A stretch of DNA of 64,000 nucleotides from Williamsia sp. DF01-3 (GCF_023051145.1 NZ_JALKFS010000005.1:3241733-3305732), one strand, 5' to 3'; positions 19,453 through 29,148 are shown, counted from the stretch's first letter. Program-made: numbers and translations. The notes: a model not told the origin generated them from the sequence alone.

Positions 19453-21066
19453 GTGGCGTCACCCGAGCTGTCGATCGACCGGAACAAGGTTCTGCGGGCT
19501 GGGACCACCCGTCGCAGGTTCTTGACCTGGGCAGGCGTGGCCGGTGCCCTTGCCTTCACTCCCGGTTTGGTCAGTTCCCCCACCGCATTCCCCTCGCCCG
19601 CTGCTCGCGGCGATCACGTGTTCGCCCTCGGCGTCGCTTCTGGCGATCCACTCTCCGACGCGGTGATCCTGTGGACCAGGTTGGCTCCAGAACCCCTGGC
19701 CCCGCGGGGAGGGATGTCCGAGTCCGATGTGCCGGTCGACTGGGAGATCGCCCTGGACAACAAGTTCGCAAACGTGGTTCGACGCGGCACCGTGAACGCA
19801 ACTGCACGCGACGCGCACAGCGTGCACGTGGATGTTCGTGGCCTCGAGCCATCCACCGAGTACTACTACCGTTTCCGGTCCGGCGGCCACATCTCCGACG
19901 TGGGAAGGACACGGACCGCACCGGCGGCGAGTGCCGATGTGGCCGGCATGACGTTTGCCTGGGCATCCTGCCAGGCCTGGGCCGATGGATTCTTCAACGC
20001 CTATGGGGACATGGCCTCGGCTGCACCAGATGTCGTCTTCCACCTCGGGGACTACATCTACGAGAAGCCGATACCGGCGGACGGTGGGCGACGCGGATCG
20101 TCTGCCATGCCGAGCTCGTGCCATTCCGAGGCACACAGCCTCGATGACTATCGCGATCGATACGCTCTGTACAAACTCGACCCTCATCTGCAAGCGGCAC
20201 ACCGCACGTCCCCGTTCATCGTCACGTTCGACGACCACGAGATCGAGAACAACTGGGCCGCAGACATTTCTGAGGACAGCGCACCTCTGCCGGAGTTCTT
20301 GACACGGCGGGCGGGCGCACTCAAGGCGTGGTGGGAGAACACACCCGTCCGGGCGACCGTTCATCCCACGCGCGGTGACATCCGAATCTATCGCCGATTC
20401 ACGTTCGGCAACCTCGCCGAGTTCAGCGTGCTCGACACCCGCCAATACCGAAGCGATCAGGTCAACGGGGACACCGACGGCCCGCTGAACAGACTGACCG
20501 CAGATCCCGCTCGCACCATCACCGGCGATGTCCAGGAGCGCTGGATACTCGACGGTCTCGGCTCCAGCACAGCGCGATGGAACGTACTGGCCCACCAGAC
20601 ACCCATGGCAGACCTCGCCCGCTCGCGGCGGGGATCCCGTGCTGTGAGCATGGACGCCTGGAGCGGATACGAGGCATCGCGCAAGCGCGTCCTCGACGGC
20701 GTGAGAGCCCGGGGCGTCGAGAATCTCGTGTCGATCGTCGGCGACATCCATCGGTCCGTGGTGTCCGAACTCAAGACCACCTATACAAGGCCCGCGCCCG
20801 CAGTCGGCGTCGAGATCGCCGGCACGTCAATCGCATCCGGAGCCGACGGCTCTGATAGTGACGAGGGGGATCGCGAGCTGAAGGCGGCATCCCCGCACGT
20901 CAAGTTCGGCAACTCTCAACGGGGATATGTTCTGAACACACTGTCGAGGTCGAGTTGGGAAGCCACGTTCCGGGTGGCCGAATCGATCGCCGATCCCGGC
21001 AACACCCTGCATACGCGGGCTACGATCACCATTCCGTCCGCCAGGCCAGAGGTCTTGGTGACCTGA
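19453..21066 (+). CDS. phoD: Tat-exported alkaline phosphatase D (PhoD-like)
   Basis: 537 aa, GTG start at 19453. TTRRRFLTWAGVAGALAFTP is a twin-arginine signal. The PhoD metallophosphatase domain has FHLGDYIYE (about 196-204), FDDHEIENNW (about 258-267) and SIVGDIHRS (about 427-435), the metal ligands of the Ca/Fe phosphodiesterase/phosphatase family. It releases phosphate from phosphodiesters or phosphomonoesters outside the membrane. No Pho box was identified in the 162-bp upstream spacer. Confidence 0.9.
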   Translation: MASPELSIDRNKVLRAGTTRRRFLTWAGVAGALAFTPGLVSSPTAFPSPAARGDHVFALGVASGDPLSDAVILWTRLAPEPLAPRGGMSESDVPVDWEIALDNKFANVVRRGTVNATARDAHSVHVDVRGLEPSTEYYYRFRSGGHISDVGRTRTAPAASADVAGMTFAWASCQAWADGFFNAYGDMASAAPDVVFHLGDYIYEKPIPADGGRRGSSAMPSSCHSEAHSLDDYRDRYALYKLDPHLQAAHRTSPFIVTFDDHEIENNWAADISEDSAPLPEFLTRRAGALKAWWENTPVRATVHPTRGDIRIYRRFTFGNLAEFSVLDTRQYRSDQVNGDTDGPLNRLTADPARTITGDVQERWILDGLGSSTARWNVLAHQTPMADLARSRRGSRAVSMDAWSGYEASRKRVLDGVRARGVENLVSIVGDIHRSVVSELKTTYTRPAPAVGVEIAGTSIASGADGSDSDEGDRELKAASPHVKFGNSQRGYVLNTLSRSSWEATFRVAESIADPGNTLHTRATITIPSARPEVLVT

Positions 21067-21657
21067 TCACATCGGGGTGATGGATTCAGCCAGCTCGCGG
21101 GCTTCATCCACGTCCACAGCATTCTTGTTGCTCAACCAGGTCATCCACCAACGCTCGCCCGCCTTTTCGACGACGGCTGAGAACACTTCGGCATCTGATC
21201 GAGACCGGTCATCGAACTCGACGCGGTAGAACTCGAAGGCCCCGGTGGTCTGGGCACCGCTCAGCGTTCCGCCCTCGCGGTCCACACGAGTACCCGAATC
21301 TGGGAAGAAGAACTCCCCCATGCCCGAACCGAGTTCTTGTGCGGCAACGCGATTGTCGGACCGAGCGGACGCAAAGATGGACCCGTCGAGCACTCCGATG
21401 AGAATCATCGACGCATCGTCGCCCTTCTTCGTGAGCGCGACATCCCCATAGATGAGTTCGTCGGAATCGTCTCGGACCGTCCAGCCCGGAGGCGCGGTGA
21501 TGCTGAACCCGGCGTCCGCGAACTCGATGAAACCGACCGGTCTGGGATCAGCGACTGGCACCGCTCGACCATCAACACCCCTGGCACATCCGCCGACCAT
21601 CATCATGCATATCCACGCCGCGACAACAGTTGCGGTCACCATCCCCCGAGTGGTCAC
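21067..21657 (-). CDS. Putative lipoprotein, LpqN-like size
   Basis: 196 aa. Signal peptide with lipobox VGGC (Cys24) after a hydrophobic Met-rich core. The mature domain (GFSITAPPGWTVRDDSD...) is an alpha/beta fold of the size of mycobacterial LpqN/LpqT-type lipoproteins, but the assignment is by general pattern only. It abuts the convergent phoD stop and is not obviously in an operon. Confidence 0.7.
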   Translation of the reverse strand: MTTRGMVTATVVAAWICMMMVGGCARGVDGRAVPVADPRPVGFIEFADAGFSITAPPGWTVRDDSDELIYGDVALTKKGDDASMILIGVLDGSIFASARSDNRVAAQELGSGMGEFFFPDSGTRVDREGGTLSGAQTTGAFEFYRVEFDDRSRSDAEVFSAVVEKAGERWWMTWLSNKNAVDVDEARELAESITPM

Positions 21658-21782
21658 GTCCGCGACTCTAGTACATCCTCGGCCGGGCCGATCCGCCCCG
21701 GAAGTCCCGTTCAGGCGGAAGTCTCTCGGGCACTCGCACGCAGGACAGGTCGGAACACCGAGCCCCCTGTCTGATTCGTCGA

Positions 21783-23741
21783 TCAGCTCTTGGACATCTG
21801 CGGACTGTCGATGTCGTCGGCATCCATGGGCCCGACGAACTGACTGTTGTACAGCCGGTAGTACGCCCCCTGCGCCGCGAGGAGTTGGTCGTGCGAGCCC
21901 TGTTCGACGATCTGTCCCTCCTCCATCACCAGGATGGTGTCGGCATCGCGGACCGTGGAAAGTCGGTGGGCGATCACGAAACTGGTGCGATCGGAGCGCA
22001 ACGCGGCCATCGCCTTCTGGATCAGCAATTCGGTCCTGGTGTCCACCGAACTGGTCGCCTCGTCGAGGATGAGCAGAGTCGGCCGCGCCAGGAACGCCCG
22101 CGCAATGGTGATCAGCTGCTTTTCGCCTGCGCTGACACCGCCACCCTCCTCATCGATGACCGTGTCGTATCCGTCCGGCAAGATCCGCACGAAATGGTCG
22201 ACGTGGCTGACCCGCGCCGCCTCCATGATCGCCTCGTCGTCGGCTTCGGGATCGCCGTACGCGATGTTGTCGCGAATCGTTCCGCCGAACAACCAGGAAT
22301 CCTGCAGCACCATCCCGGTGCGTTCGCGAAGGTCATCCCGGGTCATCAACGAGGTGTCCACGCCGTCGAGACTGATCGTTCCCGAATCGACGTCATAGAA
22401 CCGCATGATCAGATTCACCAGGGTGGTCTTGCCCGCTCCCGTCGGCCCCACGATCGCGACCATGTGCCCGGGTTCGGCCACCAGCGACAGTTGCTCGATC
22501 AGCGGCCGATCCGGGGCGTAGCGGAACGAGACGTCGTCGAACGTGATGCGACCCTTGCTCGTTCCGGGGCTGATCGGGTCGGAGGGATCGGGTACCTGCT
22601 CGTCCGCGTCGAGGATGTCGAAGATGCGTTCGGCAGACGCGACACCGCTCTGCATGAGGTTGAACATCGACCCGATCTGGGTCAGTGGCTGGGTGAACTG
22701 TCGCGAGTACTGGATGAAGGCCTGGACGTCACCAAGGCTCAGCGAACCCGAGGCCACCCGCAGGCCGCCGACCACAGCGACTGCCACGTAGTTCAGATTT
22801 CCCAGGAACATAATCGCCGGCATGATGATCCCGGAGATGAACTGGGCCCGCCAGCTCGACTCGTAGAGCTTCTCGTTCCGGTCGTCGAATCTTGCCTCGA
22901 CGTCGTCCTGCATGCCGAAGGCCTTGATCACCTCGTGTCCGGTGAACGCTTCCTCGACCTGACCGTTGAGGCGTCCGGTGCTCGACCACTGCGCCAAGAA
23001 GTGCGGTTTGGAGCGTTTTGCCACAAGGGTTGTCACCATCACCGCGGCGGGGATCGTGACGATGGCGATCAGCGACAGCAGCGGTGAGATCCACAGCATC
23101 ATCACGAGGATGGCGAGCACCATCAACACCGAGTTGAGCAACTGGGCGATTGTCTGCTGGAGACTTTGCGAGACGTTGTCGAGGTCGTTGGTCACCCGGC
23201 TCAGTAGGTCACCCCGCTGATTGCCGTCGAAGTAGCTCAGCGGCAGACGGTGGATCTTGTTCTCGACATCCGAGCGCATCCCCTGCACGGTGCGCTGGGT
23301 GACGACGTTGAGCAGACGCCCCATCAGCCAGCTGAGCAACGATGACCCCGCATAGAGCACCAGAACCAGTATCAGCACGCGGCCGACGGCGTCGAAATCG
23401 ATTCCGACGCCCGGCGTCAGGTCCATCGCTGCGACCATGTCGGCGAATGTCCCGTCGCCGTCTTGTCGTAGCGCCTCCACGGCCTCGGCCTTCGTTTCGC
23501 CTGCGGGCAGGCGGTCGGCGATCACCCCGGAGAAGATCAGATCTGTTGCATGGCCGAGCAACAACGGGCCCACGGCGTTGAGGACCACCGACGCCACAGC
23601 GCAGAGGAGCACGGCCCACAACGCGATGCGATGGGCGGACAGCACGGCGATCAGCCGCTTCACCGACGGACCGAAATCGCGTGCCTTCTCAGCGGGCATC
23701 GCACCCATCGACGGTCCGCCTCCGCCACCGGGGCGGGTCAT
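21783..23741 (-). CDS. ABC exporter half-transporter, catalytic-site partner (Rv1272c-like)
   Basis: 652 aa: six transmembrane helices (about 35-330) fused to an ATPase domain. Walker A is GPTGAGKTTL, the Q-loop LQDSW, Walker B LLILDEATSSVDT with the catalytic Glu, and the H-loop IAHRLST; the signature is the variant VSAGEKQL instead of LSGGQ. The start overlaps the upstream exporter gene by 4 nt (ATGA). Together they form a heterodimeric exporter like the mycobacterial Rv1273c/Rv1272c pair, by architecture only. Substrate unknown; lipids and drugs are typical of the family. Confidence 0.9.
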   Translation of the reverse strand: MTRPGGGGGPSMGAMPAEKARDFGPSVKRLIAVLSAHRIALWAVLLCAVASVVLNAVGPLLLGHATDLIFSGVIADRLPAGETKAEAVEALRQDGDGTFADMVAAMDLTPGVGIDFDAVGRVLILVLVLYAGSSLLSWLMGRLLNVVTQRTVQGMRSDVENKIHRLPLSYFDGNQRGDLLSRVTNDLDNVSQSLQQTIAQLLNSVLMVLAILVMMLWISPLLSLIAIVTIPAAVMVTTLVAKRSKPHFLAQWSSTGRLNGQVEEAFTGHEVIKAFGMQDDVEARFDDRNEKLYESSWRAQFISGIIMPAIMFLGNLNYVAVAVVGGLRVASGSLSLGDVQAFIQYSRQFTQPLTQIGSMFNLMQSGVASAERIFDILDADEQVPDPSDPISPGTSKGRITFDDVSFRYAPDRPLIEQLSLVAEPGHMVAIVGPTGAGKTTLVNLIMRFYDVDSGTISLDGVDTSLMTRDDLRERTGMVLQDSWLFGGTIRDNIAYGDPEADDEAIMEAARVSHVDHFVRILPDGYDTVIDEEGGGVSAGEKQLITIARAFLARPTLLILDEATSSVDTRTELLIQKAMAALRSDRTSFVIAHRLSTVRDADTILVMEEGQIVEQGSHDQLLAAQGAYYRLYNSQFVGPMDADDIDSPQMSKS

Positions 23742-25471
23742 CTCCGTCCCTCCACGGAGAGCTGGGACTCGGCGATCTCGATGTACGTGGGGCAGTCGGC
23801 GAGCAATTGCTCGTGTGTGCCGATGCCGGCGACGGTTCCGCGGTCGAGTACCACGATCTGGTCTGCGTCGGCGATGGTGGTGATCCGCTGGGCCACGATG
23901 ATGACACAGGCGTCGCCGGTGGCAGGTTTGAGCGCTGCTCTCAGGCGTGCGTCCGTGCTCAGGTCCAACGCCGAGAACGAGTCGTCGAACAGATAGATGC
24001 TCGGTTTACGGATGAGGGCGCGCGCGATCGCCAGCCGCTGACGCTGCCCTCCCGAGACCGTCGTCCCGCCCTGCGCAACCTTGGTCTCGAGCTGATCTGG
24101 CATGTCCCGCACGAAGTCTGCGGCCTGCGCGACGGTCAGCGCCTCCCACATCTCGGCTTCGGTCGCGTCCTTCTTGCCGTACCGCAGGTTGGACGCGATC
24201 GTTCCCGAGAACAGATAGGGCTTCTGGGGAACGAGGCCGATTGATTCGCGCAAGACGGCGGGGTCGAGCTCACGTATGTCGGTGCCCCCGATGAGCACGG
24301 CGCCATCGGTGACGTCGATCAGACGAGGCAGCAGCGCCACCAACGTGGTCTTACCCGAGCCGGTCGACCCGACAACAGCCGTGGTGGTGCCCGGCGCGGT
24401 TCGGAAGCTGATGTCGCGCAACACCGATTCGTCTGCCCCTGGGTACCTGAAGCACGCGGAGCGCAACTCCACGATGCCCGCCGAGGTACGGAGCGGCTTC
24501 GGATCGGTGGGCGGGACCACCGACGTCTCGGTGTCGAGAACCTCGTAGATGCGCTCGGCGCACACCGATGCCCGCGGCGCCATCATCGCGAGGAACGAGG
24601 CCATCATGACCGCCATCAGGATCTGCATCACGTAGGCGATCATCGCGGTGAGTGCGCCGATCTGGACGTCACCGTCTTCGATGAGGTGACCGCCGAACCA
24701 GATGATGAAGACGATGGTGACGTTGCTGATGAGCATCACCGACGGGAACATCAGTGCCATCAGACGCCCGACCCGCAGTGCGGCATCGGTCAGGTCGTCG
24801 TTCGCGGCGGCGAATCGCCTGCGTTCGTGGGTTTCCCGCACGAAGGCACGAACCACCCGGATCCCAGTGATCTGCTCGCGCAGGACGCGATTGACCGTGT
24901 CGATGCGCTCCTGCATGGCCCGGAAACCAGGCATCATCCGATAGATGATCACCGCCATGGTCACCCCGAGTATGGGGACCGCAACCACGAGAACCCACGC
25001 GAGTTGGCCCCCGACCCCGATGCCGAGGACGATGCCGCCGATACACATGATGGGCGCTGTGACCAAGATGGTGCAGGCCATCACGCCGAGCATCTGGACC
25101 TGCTGAACATCGTTGGTTGTCCTCGTGATCAACGACGGCGCCCCGAATGCGCCGACCTCGCGCGCGGAGAAGGCGTTGACGCGGTGCAGCAGGTCGTGCC
25201 GGATGTCGCGGCCGGCACCGAGTGACGCGCGTGCACCGAAGTACATCGACACGATCGATCCCAGGATCTGAATCAGCGAGACGACCACCATCACGGCCCC
25301 CACCCGCAGGATGTAGCCGGTATCGCCTTGTGCCACACCGTTGTCGATGATGTCGGCATTGAGAGTCGGCAGGTAGAGCATTGCCGCGGTGGCCACGAAT
25401 TGGAGGATCACCACCGCACTCAGTTCGCGACGGTAGGCGCCCATGTAGGTACGCAGAAGGCGGGTCAGCAT
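23738..25471 (-). CDS. ABC exporter half-transporter with a degenerate ATPase site (Rv1273c-like)
   Basis: 577 aa: six transmembrane helices then an ATPase domain. Walker A is GSTGSGKTTL and the signature VSGGQRQRL is canonical, but Walker B IYLFDDSFSALD has Asp in place of the catalytic Glu, and the H-loop is IVAQRITT with Gln instead of His. Those losses fall in the same composite site as the partner's degenerate signature, so one site is catalytic and one degenerate, the known logic of heterodimeric exporters. First gene of the two-gene exporter operon. Confidence 0.9.
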   Translation of the reverse strand: MLTRLLRTYMGAYRRELSAVVILQFVATAAMLYLPTLNADIIDNGVAQGDTGYILRVGAVMVVVSLIQILGSIVSMYFGARASLGAGRDIRHDLLHRVNAFSAREVGAFGAPSLITRTTNDVQQVQMLGVMACTILVTAPIMCIGGIVLGIGVGGQLAWVLVVAVPILGVTMAVIIYRMMPGFRAMQERIDTVNRVLREQITGIRVVRAFVRETHERRRFAAANDDLTDAALRVGRLMALMFPSVMLISNVTIVFIIWFGGHLIEDGDVQIGALTAMIAYVMQILMAVMMASFLAMMAPRASVCAERIYEVLDTETSVVPPTDPKPLRTSAGIVELRSACFRYPGADESVLRDISFRTAPGTTTAVVGSTGSGKTTLVALLPRLIDVTDGAVLIGGTDIRELDPAVLRESIGLVPQKPYLFSGTIASNLRYGKKDATEAEMWEALTVAQAADFVRDMPDQLETKVAQGGTTVSGGQRQRLAIARALIRKPSIYLFDDSFSALDLSTDARLRAALKPATGDACVIIVAQRITTIADADQIVVLDRGTVAGIGTHEQLLADCPTYIEIAESQLSVEGRR

Positions 25472-25573
25472 GGGGCAGTCACAGGTTCGACGGTATCAAC
25501 TCCAGCTCAGCCCGGTCACACCATTAATCAGCGGTGTAGGTCCGAGTCCGATTTGCGAACTCTGCTCAACTCG

Positions 25574-27046
25574 TCAGATGTCGAGGCCCGAGTACATCGT
25601 GCGCGCGGGGTCATATTTGGTACGGACAGAGCGCAGGCGCGGCAGATTGGCACCGAAGTAACGCGACGGTGCGACCCCGGATTCGATGTAGTTGACATAG
25701 GCACCCGAGGACGCCACGCCAATCGTGCTGTGTGCACTTTTCACCCACGACGTCGGCGACAGATACGAAGCACCGGGGGCGACGTCGGTGAACCACTGCA
25801 GGCTCGCCGCGTGCGTGCGCCACGGGAAGGCTGTGGCACCGGTAGCGACCCCGCTGATCGCGCCGTCGAGCGGGTCGATGATCACCAGCCCGGGACCGCC
25901 GGACCTGGAACGGTTCCGCACCGCGGTGACGATCGCTGCAGCGATGGGGTCGGTGATCTGGGCGAGGATGTCGGACCCGGCGACAAATCCATGTCGCGGC
26001 GCGGTCGCGCCGCCCGACAGCCGCAGGAACGTCGCCATCGGATCAAGCGTCGAGTAGTCGCTTCCACTCGGCACCACCCCGACGGCCGCCGAGATGTCGG
26101 CCGCGATGCGGCGACCCGCGCCGGACGCGCAGACGAGCAACACCGAACAGGTGACGCCACCCCGTCGATCGGAACCGATGTTGACGTTCGCCCACGCCGA
26201 CGGTTCAGCGACCGAAAGCCAGCGCCGCCACCCCGTTATCACCGTGGCCGACGACGCGGGTGGAAAGTTCATGGTCACAACGTCTTTGCCAACCGATGGC
26301 GTGGTGCGGAAGGTCAGCGACGTGACGATCCCGAAGTTCCCGCCACCTCCGCCGCGCAGCGCCCAGTAGAGGTCGTCCCGTTCTCCTGGCGCAACGGTGA
26401 CGGCTTCCCCGTTCGGCAACACCATCGTCGCGGCCGCGAGGGAGTCACAGGTGAGCCCGTGTAGCCGCGAGTCGACACCGAGCCCTCCGCCGAGCGTGAG
26501 GCCGGCGACACCGACCGTTGCGCATGTTCCGACAGGAACCGACCTGCCTTGCTGGGCAAGACCGCCGGCCACTGCATACAGCGTGCTCGCCGGCGTGACG
26601 GTGGCCAGGCCGCTTCCACCGTCATAGCCGATTCCTCCGTCGAGCCTGCGCAGATCCACCACCAACAACCCACTCGCTGCTGACGCACCGGTGTAGGAAT
26701 GCCCGCCGCTGCGAGTGGCCACCCGCAGCCTGTGCTTCACGGCAAAAGCCATACACCGCTGAACATCGGCGACAGTTTTCGGCGCCACGACGGCCACCGG
26801 AGTCGATCCGTCGTAACGCGTGTTGAAGATCTGTTTGGCCTGCGTGAATGCGGCGCGTTGCGCGGGCAAGATCACCTGGCCACTGATCGATGCCGCGAGC
26901 GCCGCCCAGTCCGACGACCGTGGGGCGGCCCAGGCTGTTCCGGTGCCACCCGCGACGGCAACTGCCAGACCGCCGGCCAGAGTTCCCTGCAGCAGCCGCC
27001 GACGTGTGAGGTGCGAGGGGGTTGAGGATGGTTCGTCGAACGTCAT
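25574..27046 (-). CDS. Tat-exported berberine-bridge-type FAD oxidoreductase
   Basis: 490 aa. LTRRRLLQGTLAGGLAVAVA is a twin-arginine signal, so the enzyme is exported. The FAD_binding_4 domain has RSGGHSYTG (His for 8-alpha-N1-histidyl FAD) and GTCATVGVAGLTLGGG with the Cys used for 6-S-cysteinyl linkage, which indicates bicovalent FAD. The C-terminal BBE segment ends RLRSVRTKYDPARTMYSGLDI-like. Such enzymes oxidise sugars or oligosaccharides, or cyclise metabolites. ATG 27046 was preferred; GTG 27085 is possible. It lies 102 bp upstream of the ABC exporter genes on the same strand. Confidence 0.88.
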   Translation of the reverse strand: MTFDEPSSTPSHLTRRRLLQGTLAGGLAVAVAGGTGTAWAAPRSSDWAALAASISGQVILPAQRAAFTQAKQIFNTRYDGSTPVAVVAPKTVADVQRCMAFAVKHRLRVATRSGGHSYTGASAASGLLVVDLRRLDGGIGYDGGSGLATVTPASTLYAVAGGLAQQGRSVPVGTCATVGVAGLTLGGGLGVDSRLHGLTCDSLAAATMVLPNGEAVTVAPGERDDLYWALRGGGGGNFGIVTSLTFRTTPSVGKDVVTMNFPPASSATVITGWRRWLSVAEPSAWANVNIGSDRRGGVTCSVLLVCASGAGRRIAADISAAVGVVPSGSDYSTLDPMATFLRLSGGATAPRHGFVAGSDILAQITDPIAAAIVTAVRNRSRSGGPGLVIIDPLDGAISGVATGATAFPWRTHAASLQWFTDVAPGASYLSPTSWVKSAHSTIGVASSGAYVNYIESGVAPSRYFGANLPRLRSVRTKYDPARTMYSGLDI

Positions 27047-27178
27047 GACAGGTAGTGCCTCTCGATCGCCCGACGACTGCGCCACAGACTATCCGCGATC
27101 GTGGGTCCACGTCACAGAACCATCAATCGGCAGGCACGGCGGAGCTGGACCACAACGACCGTCGAGCAATTCGACGTC

Positions 27179-27550
27179 TCATTGAGCCCAGGGGGGCGTG
27201 ATGACCGCACCGTCGGCAGTGGTCGCCTGCAGACCGGGGGTGGTCGTCACCCATGCTGTTGATTCGGTGGCGCCACCATCGATCCGCACCTCGGTCCCGG
27301 CCGGAACCACGATGACCGTGTCGTCGCCGGCCAACTCCTGCACGCCGCCCAAACCGACCATCAGTTCCCCGTCGAGCACGAGAAGGACCTCTTCCCGACT
27401 GGGTCTGTGCGCCACTCCGATCTGGCCGGCGGGAACCGTCAGCCTCCAGGCGCAGAGCTCTTCGCTCCCTCGCCGCGAACTGACATACGAGTGGAAGGTG
27501 CTCCCGTGGGCCGGGAACACCTCGGCGTCGTCGGGTTGGATGATCGGCAT
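27179..27550 (-). CDS. Cupin-domain protein
   Basis: 123 aa single cupin barrel: AGQIGVAHRPSREEVLLVLD and VIVVPAGTEV are the two cupin motifs, with few of the usual metal His, so catalysis is uncertain. ATG 27550 is preceded by AGGAGG; the longer frame to 27850 runs into the divergent regulator and is spurious. A tandem dyad operator lies directly upstream, and it is almost certainly controlled by the adjacent MarR protein. Confidence 0.85.
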   Translation of the reverse strand: MPIIQPDDAEVFPAHGSTFHSYVSSRRGSEELCAWRLTVPAGQIGVAHRPSREEVLLVLDGELMVGLGGVQELAGDDTVIVVPAGTEVRIDGGATESTAWVTTTPGLQATTADGAVITPPWAQ

Positions 27551-27571
27551 GCTCTCCTCCTGAATATTAAT

Positions 27572-27609
27572 AGACAAGCCACTTGACCATATAGACAAGC
27601 GTCTTGTCT
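27572..27609. promoter_or_regulatory. Tandem MarR operators between cupin and marR genes
   Basis: AGACAAG-CGT-CTTGTCT (27593-27609) is a perfect dyad, and AGACAAG-CCA-CTTGACC (27572-27588) is the same site with two mismatches in the right arm. They are exactly 21 bp apart, two helical turns, so two dimers would bind on one face of the DNA. Confidence 0.65.
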
Positions 27610-27643
27610 GTCCATCCTCGACGCACTGGGTCATACTTCGACT

Positions 27644-28087
27644 GTGACCGATTCCGACTGGGCAACTGCGACGGCCGTGCTGCGAGTGTCCGCACAATTG
27701 GTGGATGACATCTCGGCCGGACTGGCCGAGCGGGGCTACCCCGACGTACGACCCGTTCATGGGTTCGTGTTCGCGGAGTTGTCCGACAACGCCTCTACCG
27801 CAGCCGATCTCGCCACCGCGTTGCAGATCACCAAGCAGGCCGCGGCCCAATTGATCGTCTATCTGGTCGAGCGTGGTTATCTAGACAAACACCCGGACCC
27901 GAACGACCGTCGCGCCCAACTGGTGACACTGACTCACCGCGGTCGCGAGTGCATGGTCGCAGCCCGCGAATCCGCGGAGCGATGCGTTCAGGTATGGCGA
28001 GATGAGCTGTCGGACAGGGACTTCAAGGCACTGGCCCGAGCCTTGGAGGTCATTGCGGTACCGGGCAGACTCAAACCGAGCTGGTGA
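27644..28087 (+). CDS. MarR-family transcriptional regulator
   Basis: 147 aa, GTG start at 27644. The winged helix-turn-helix is STAADLATALQITKQAAAQL (about 50-69) with wing DKHPDPNDRRAQLVTLT. It is divergent from the cupin gene across a tandem AGACAAG dyad, the likely operator for both, and abuts the convergent hydrolase gene. Confidence 0.9.
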   Translation: MTDSDWATATAVLRVSAQLVDDISAGLAERGYPDVRPVHGFVFAELSDNASTAADLATALQITKQAAAQLIVYLVERGYLDKHPDPNDRRAQLVTLTHRGRECMVAARESAERCVQVWRDELSDRDFKALARALEVIAVPGRLKPSW

Positions 28088-28951
28088 TCAGCTCGTCGTG
28101 CGCGTTCGGGCCTCCGGTACGGCGAGGAAGTCTTCGACGATAGCGACGACCTGATCGGGGCTTTCTGCGTGGGGATAGTGGCCGACGCCGCTGAGAACCT
28201 CGAGTCGACTGCCCGGAATCGCTTCGTGGGCCGCGTAGCCGTGCGCCACCGGAATGATCTTGTCTGCATCGCCCCAGATGAGGAGTGTGGGCAGGGCTGA
28301 GTTCAGGTACAACCGGTTCAGGGCGCTCACAGCCTGACCGCGGTAGTCCACCACCGACCGCAGAGTCCTCAGGAACGCCTGCCGCGTCTCGCGATCGCCG
28401 AGCGAAGAGTATGCGCGCCACGTCTCGTCCGCCCGCGGCGAGTGCACTCCGGCGGACGCGAACCACGAGCGAATCTTGTTGCCTGCCCGAAGAACTGGTT
28501 GCGGCGCAATCACCGGGAGCACGAACTCGGCCCCAGGAGCCGAGAGCACCCGCAGGGTCCAGTTGACGTCGGGCCCGAGTCCACCGCTGCCGATCAAGAT
28601 CAGGCGCTCGCAATACTCCGGATGTTGATAGGTGAACTGCATGGCCACCCCACCACCGAGAGACTGCCCGACCACCGTCACCCGATCGATCCCCAATTCC
28701 CGCAGCAAGTCACGGAGGAACGCGGCGAACGCACCCAGCGAATAGTCGCCACGCGGTTTCGACGATTGCCCATGACCGGGCAGATCCGGTGCGATGACCC
28801 GGTGTCTCGCGGCAAGGGACGGAAGTACCGCATTCCACGTCTCCGAACTCCCTGCCATCCCGTGGATCAGCAGGAGAACCTCCGAACCGCTCCCCTCGTC
28901 CCGATATGCGACATGGTCGCCGTGCAGATCCACGTATTTCAGTGCAGTCAT
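28088..28951 (-). CDS. Alpha/beta hydrolase
   Basis: 287 aa. Oxyanion strand LLLIHGMAGS, nucleophile elbow VVGQSLGGG (Ser about 97), acid residue in LLIWGDADKIIP and catalytic His in GVGHYPH. Resembles meta-cleavage-product, haloperoxidase or epoxide hydrolases; substrate not defined. ATG 28951 has AGGAAA upstream. The 197-bp gap to the next gene carries no supported ORF, only a short GC hairpin near 29069-29083. Confidence 0.87.
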   Translation of the reverse strand: MTALKYVDLHGDHVAYRDEGSGSEVLLLIHGMAGSSETWNAVLPSLAARHRVIAPDLPGHGQSSKPRGDYSLGAFAAFLRDLLRELGIDRVTVVGQSLGGGVAMQFTYQHPEYCERLILIGSGGLGPDVNWTLRVLSAPGAEFVLPVIAPQPVLRAGNKIRSWFASAGVHSPRADETWRAYSSLGDRETRQAFLRTLRSVVDYRGQAVSALNRLYLNSALPTLLIWGDADKIIPVAHGYAAHEAIPGSRLEVLSGVGHYPHAESPDQVVAIVEDFLAVPEARTRTTS

Positions 28952-29148
28952 TGAAGGATTTCCTGTCGCGATAGAGCCAGGGACTCGACGCGGTCGGCGT
29001 CGATCGACGTGCCGATACCGTTCGGCAGTACGCGCGGCATCGTGCCGCAACCCATCACCACGATGATGCCCCCTGACAGGGGCCCAATCTACGCGCCGGG
29101 GGTTCACTTCCGCTTGTGATCACCGATCACGAACGCATACTGCGGCCG

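Noticed and set aside
19459-20751. 430-residue minus-strand frame opposite phoD
   Set aside because: Antisense to an intact PhoD gene; composition is typical of a high-GC shadow frame.
27551-27850. N-terminal extension of the cupin gene into the divergent regulator
   Set aside because: It overlaps marR on the other strand and bypasses an AGGAGG-supported ATG at 27550.
29041-29100. GC hairpin as a terminator near 29069-29083
   Set aside because: The stem is CCCC/GGGG with a five-base loop and no U tract, and it lies in a same-strand gap with no clear transcript end.
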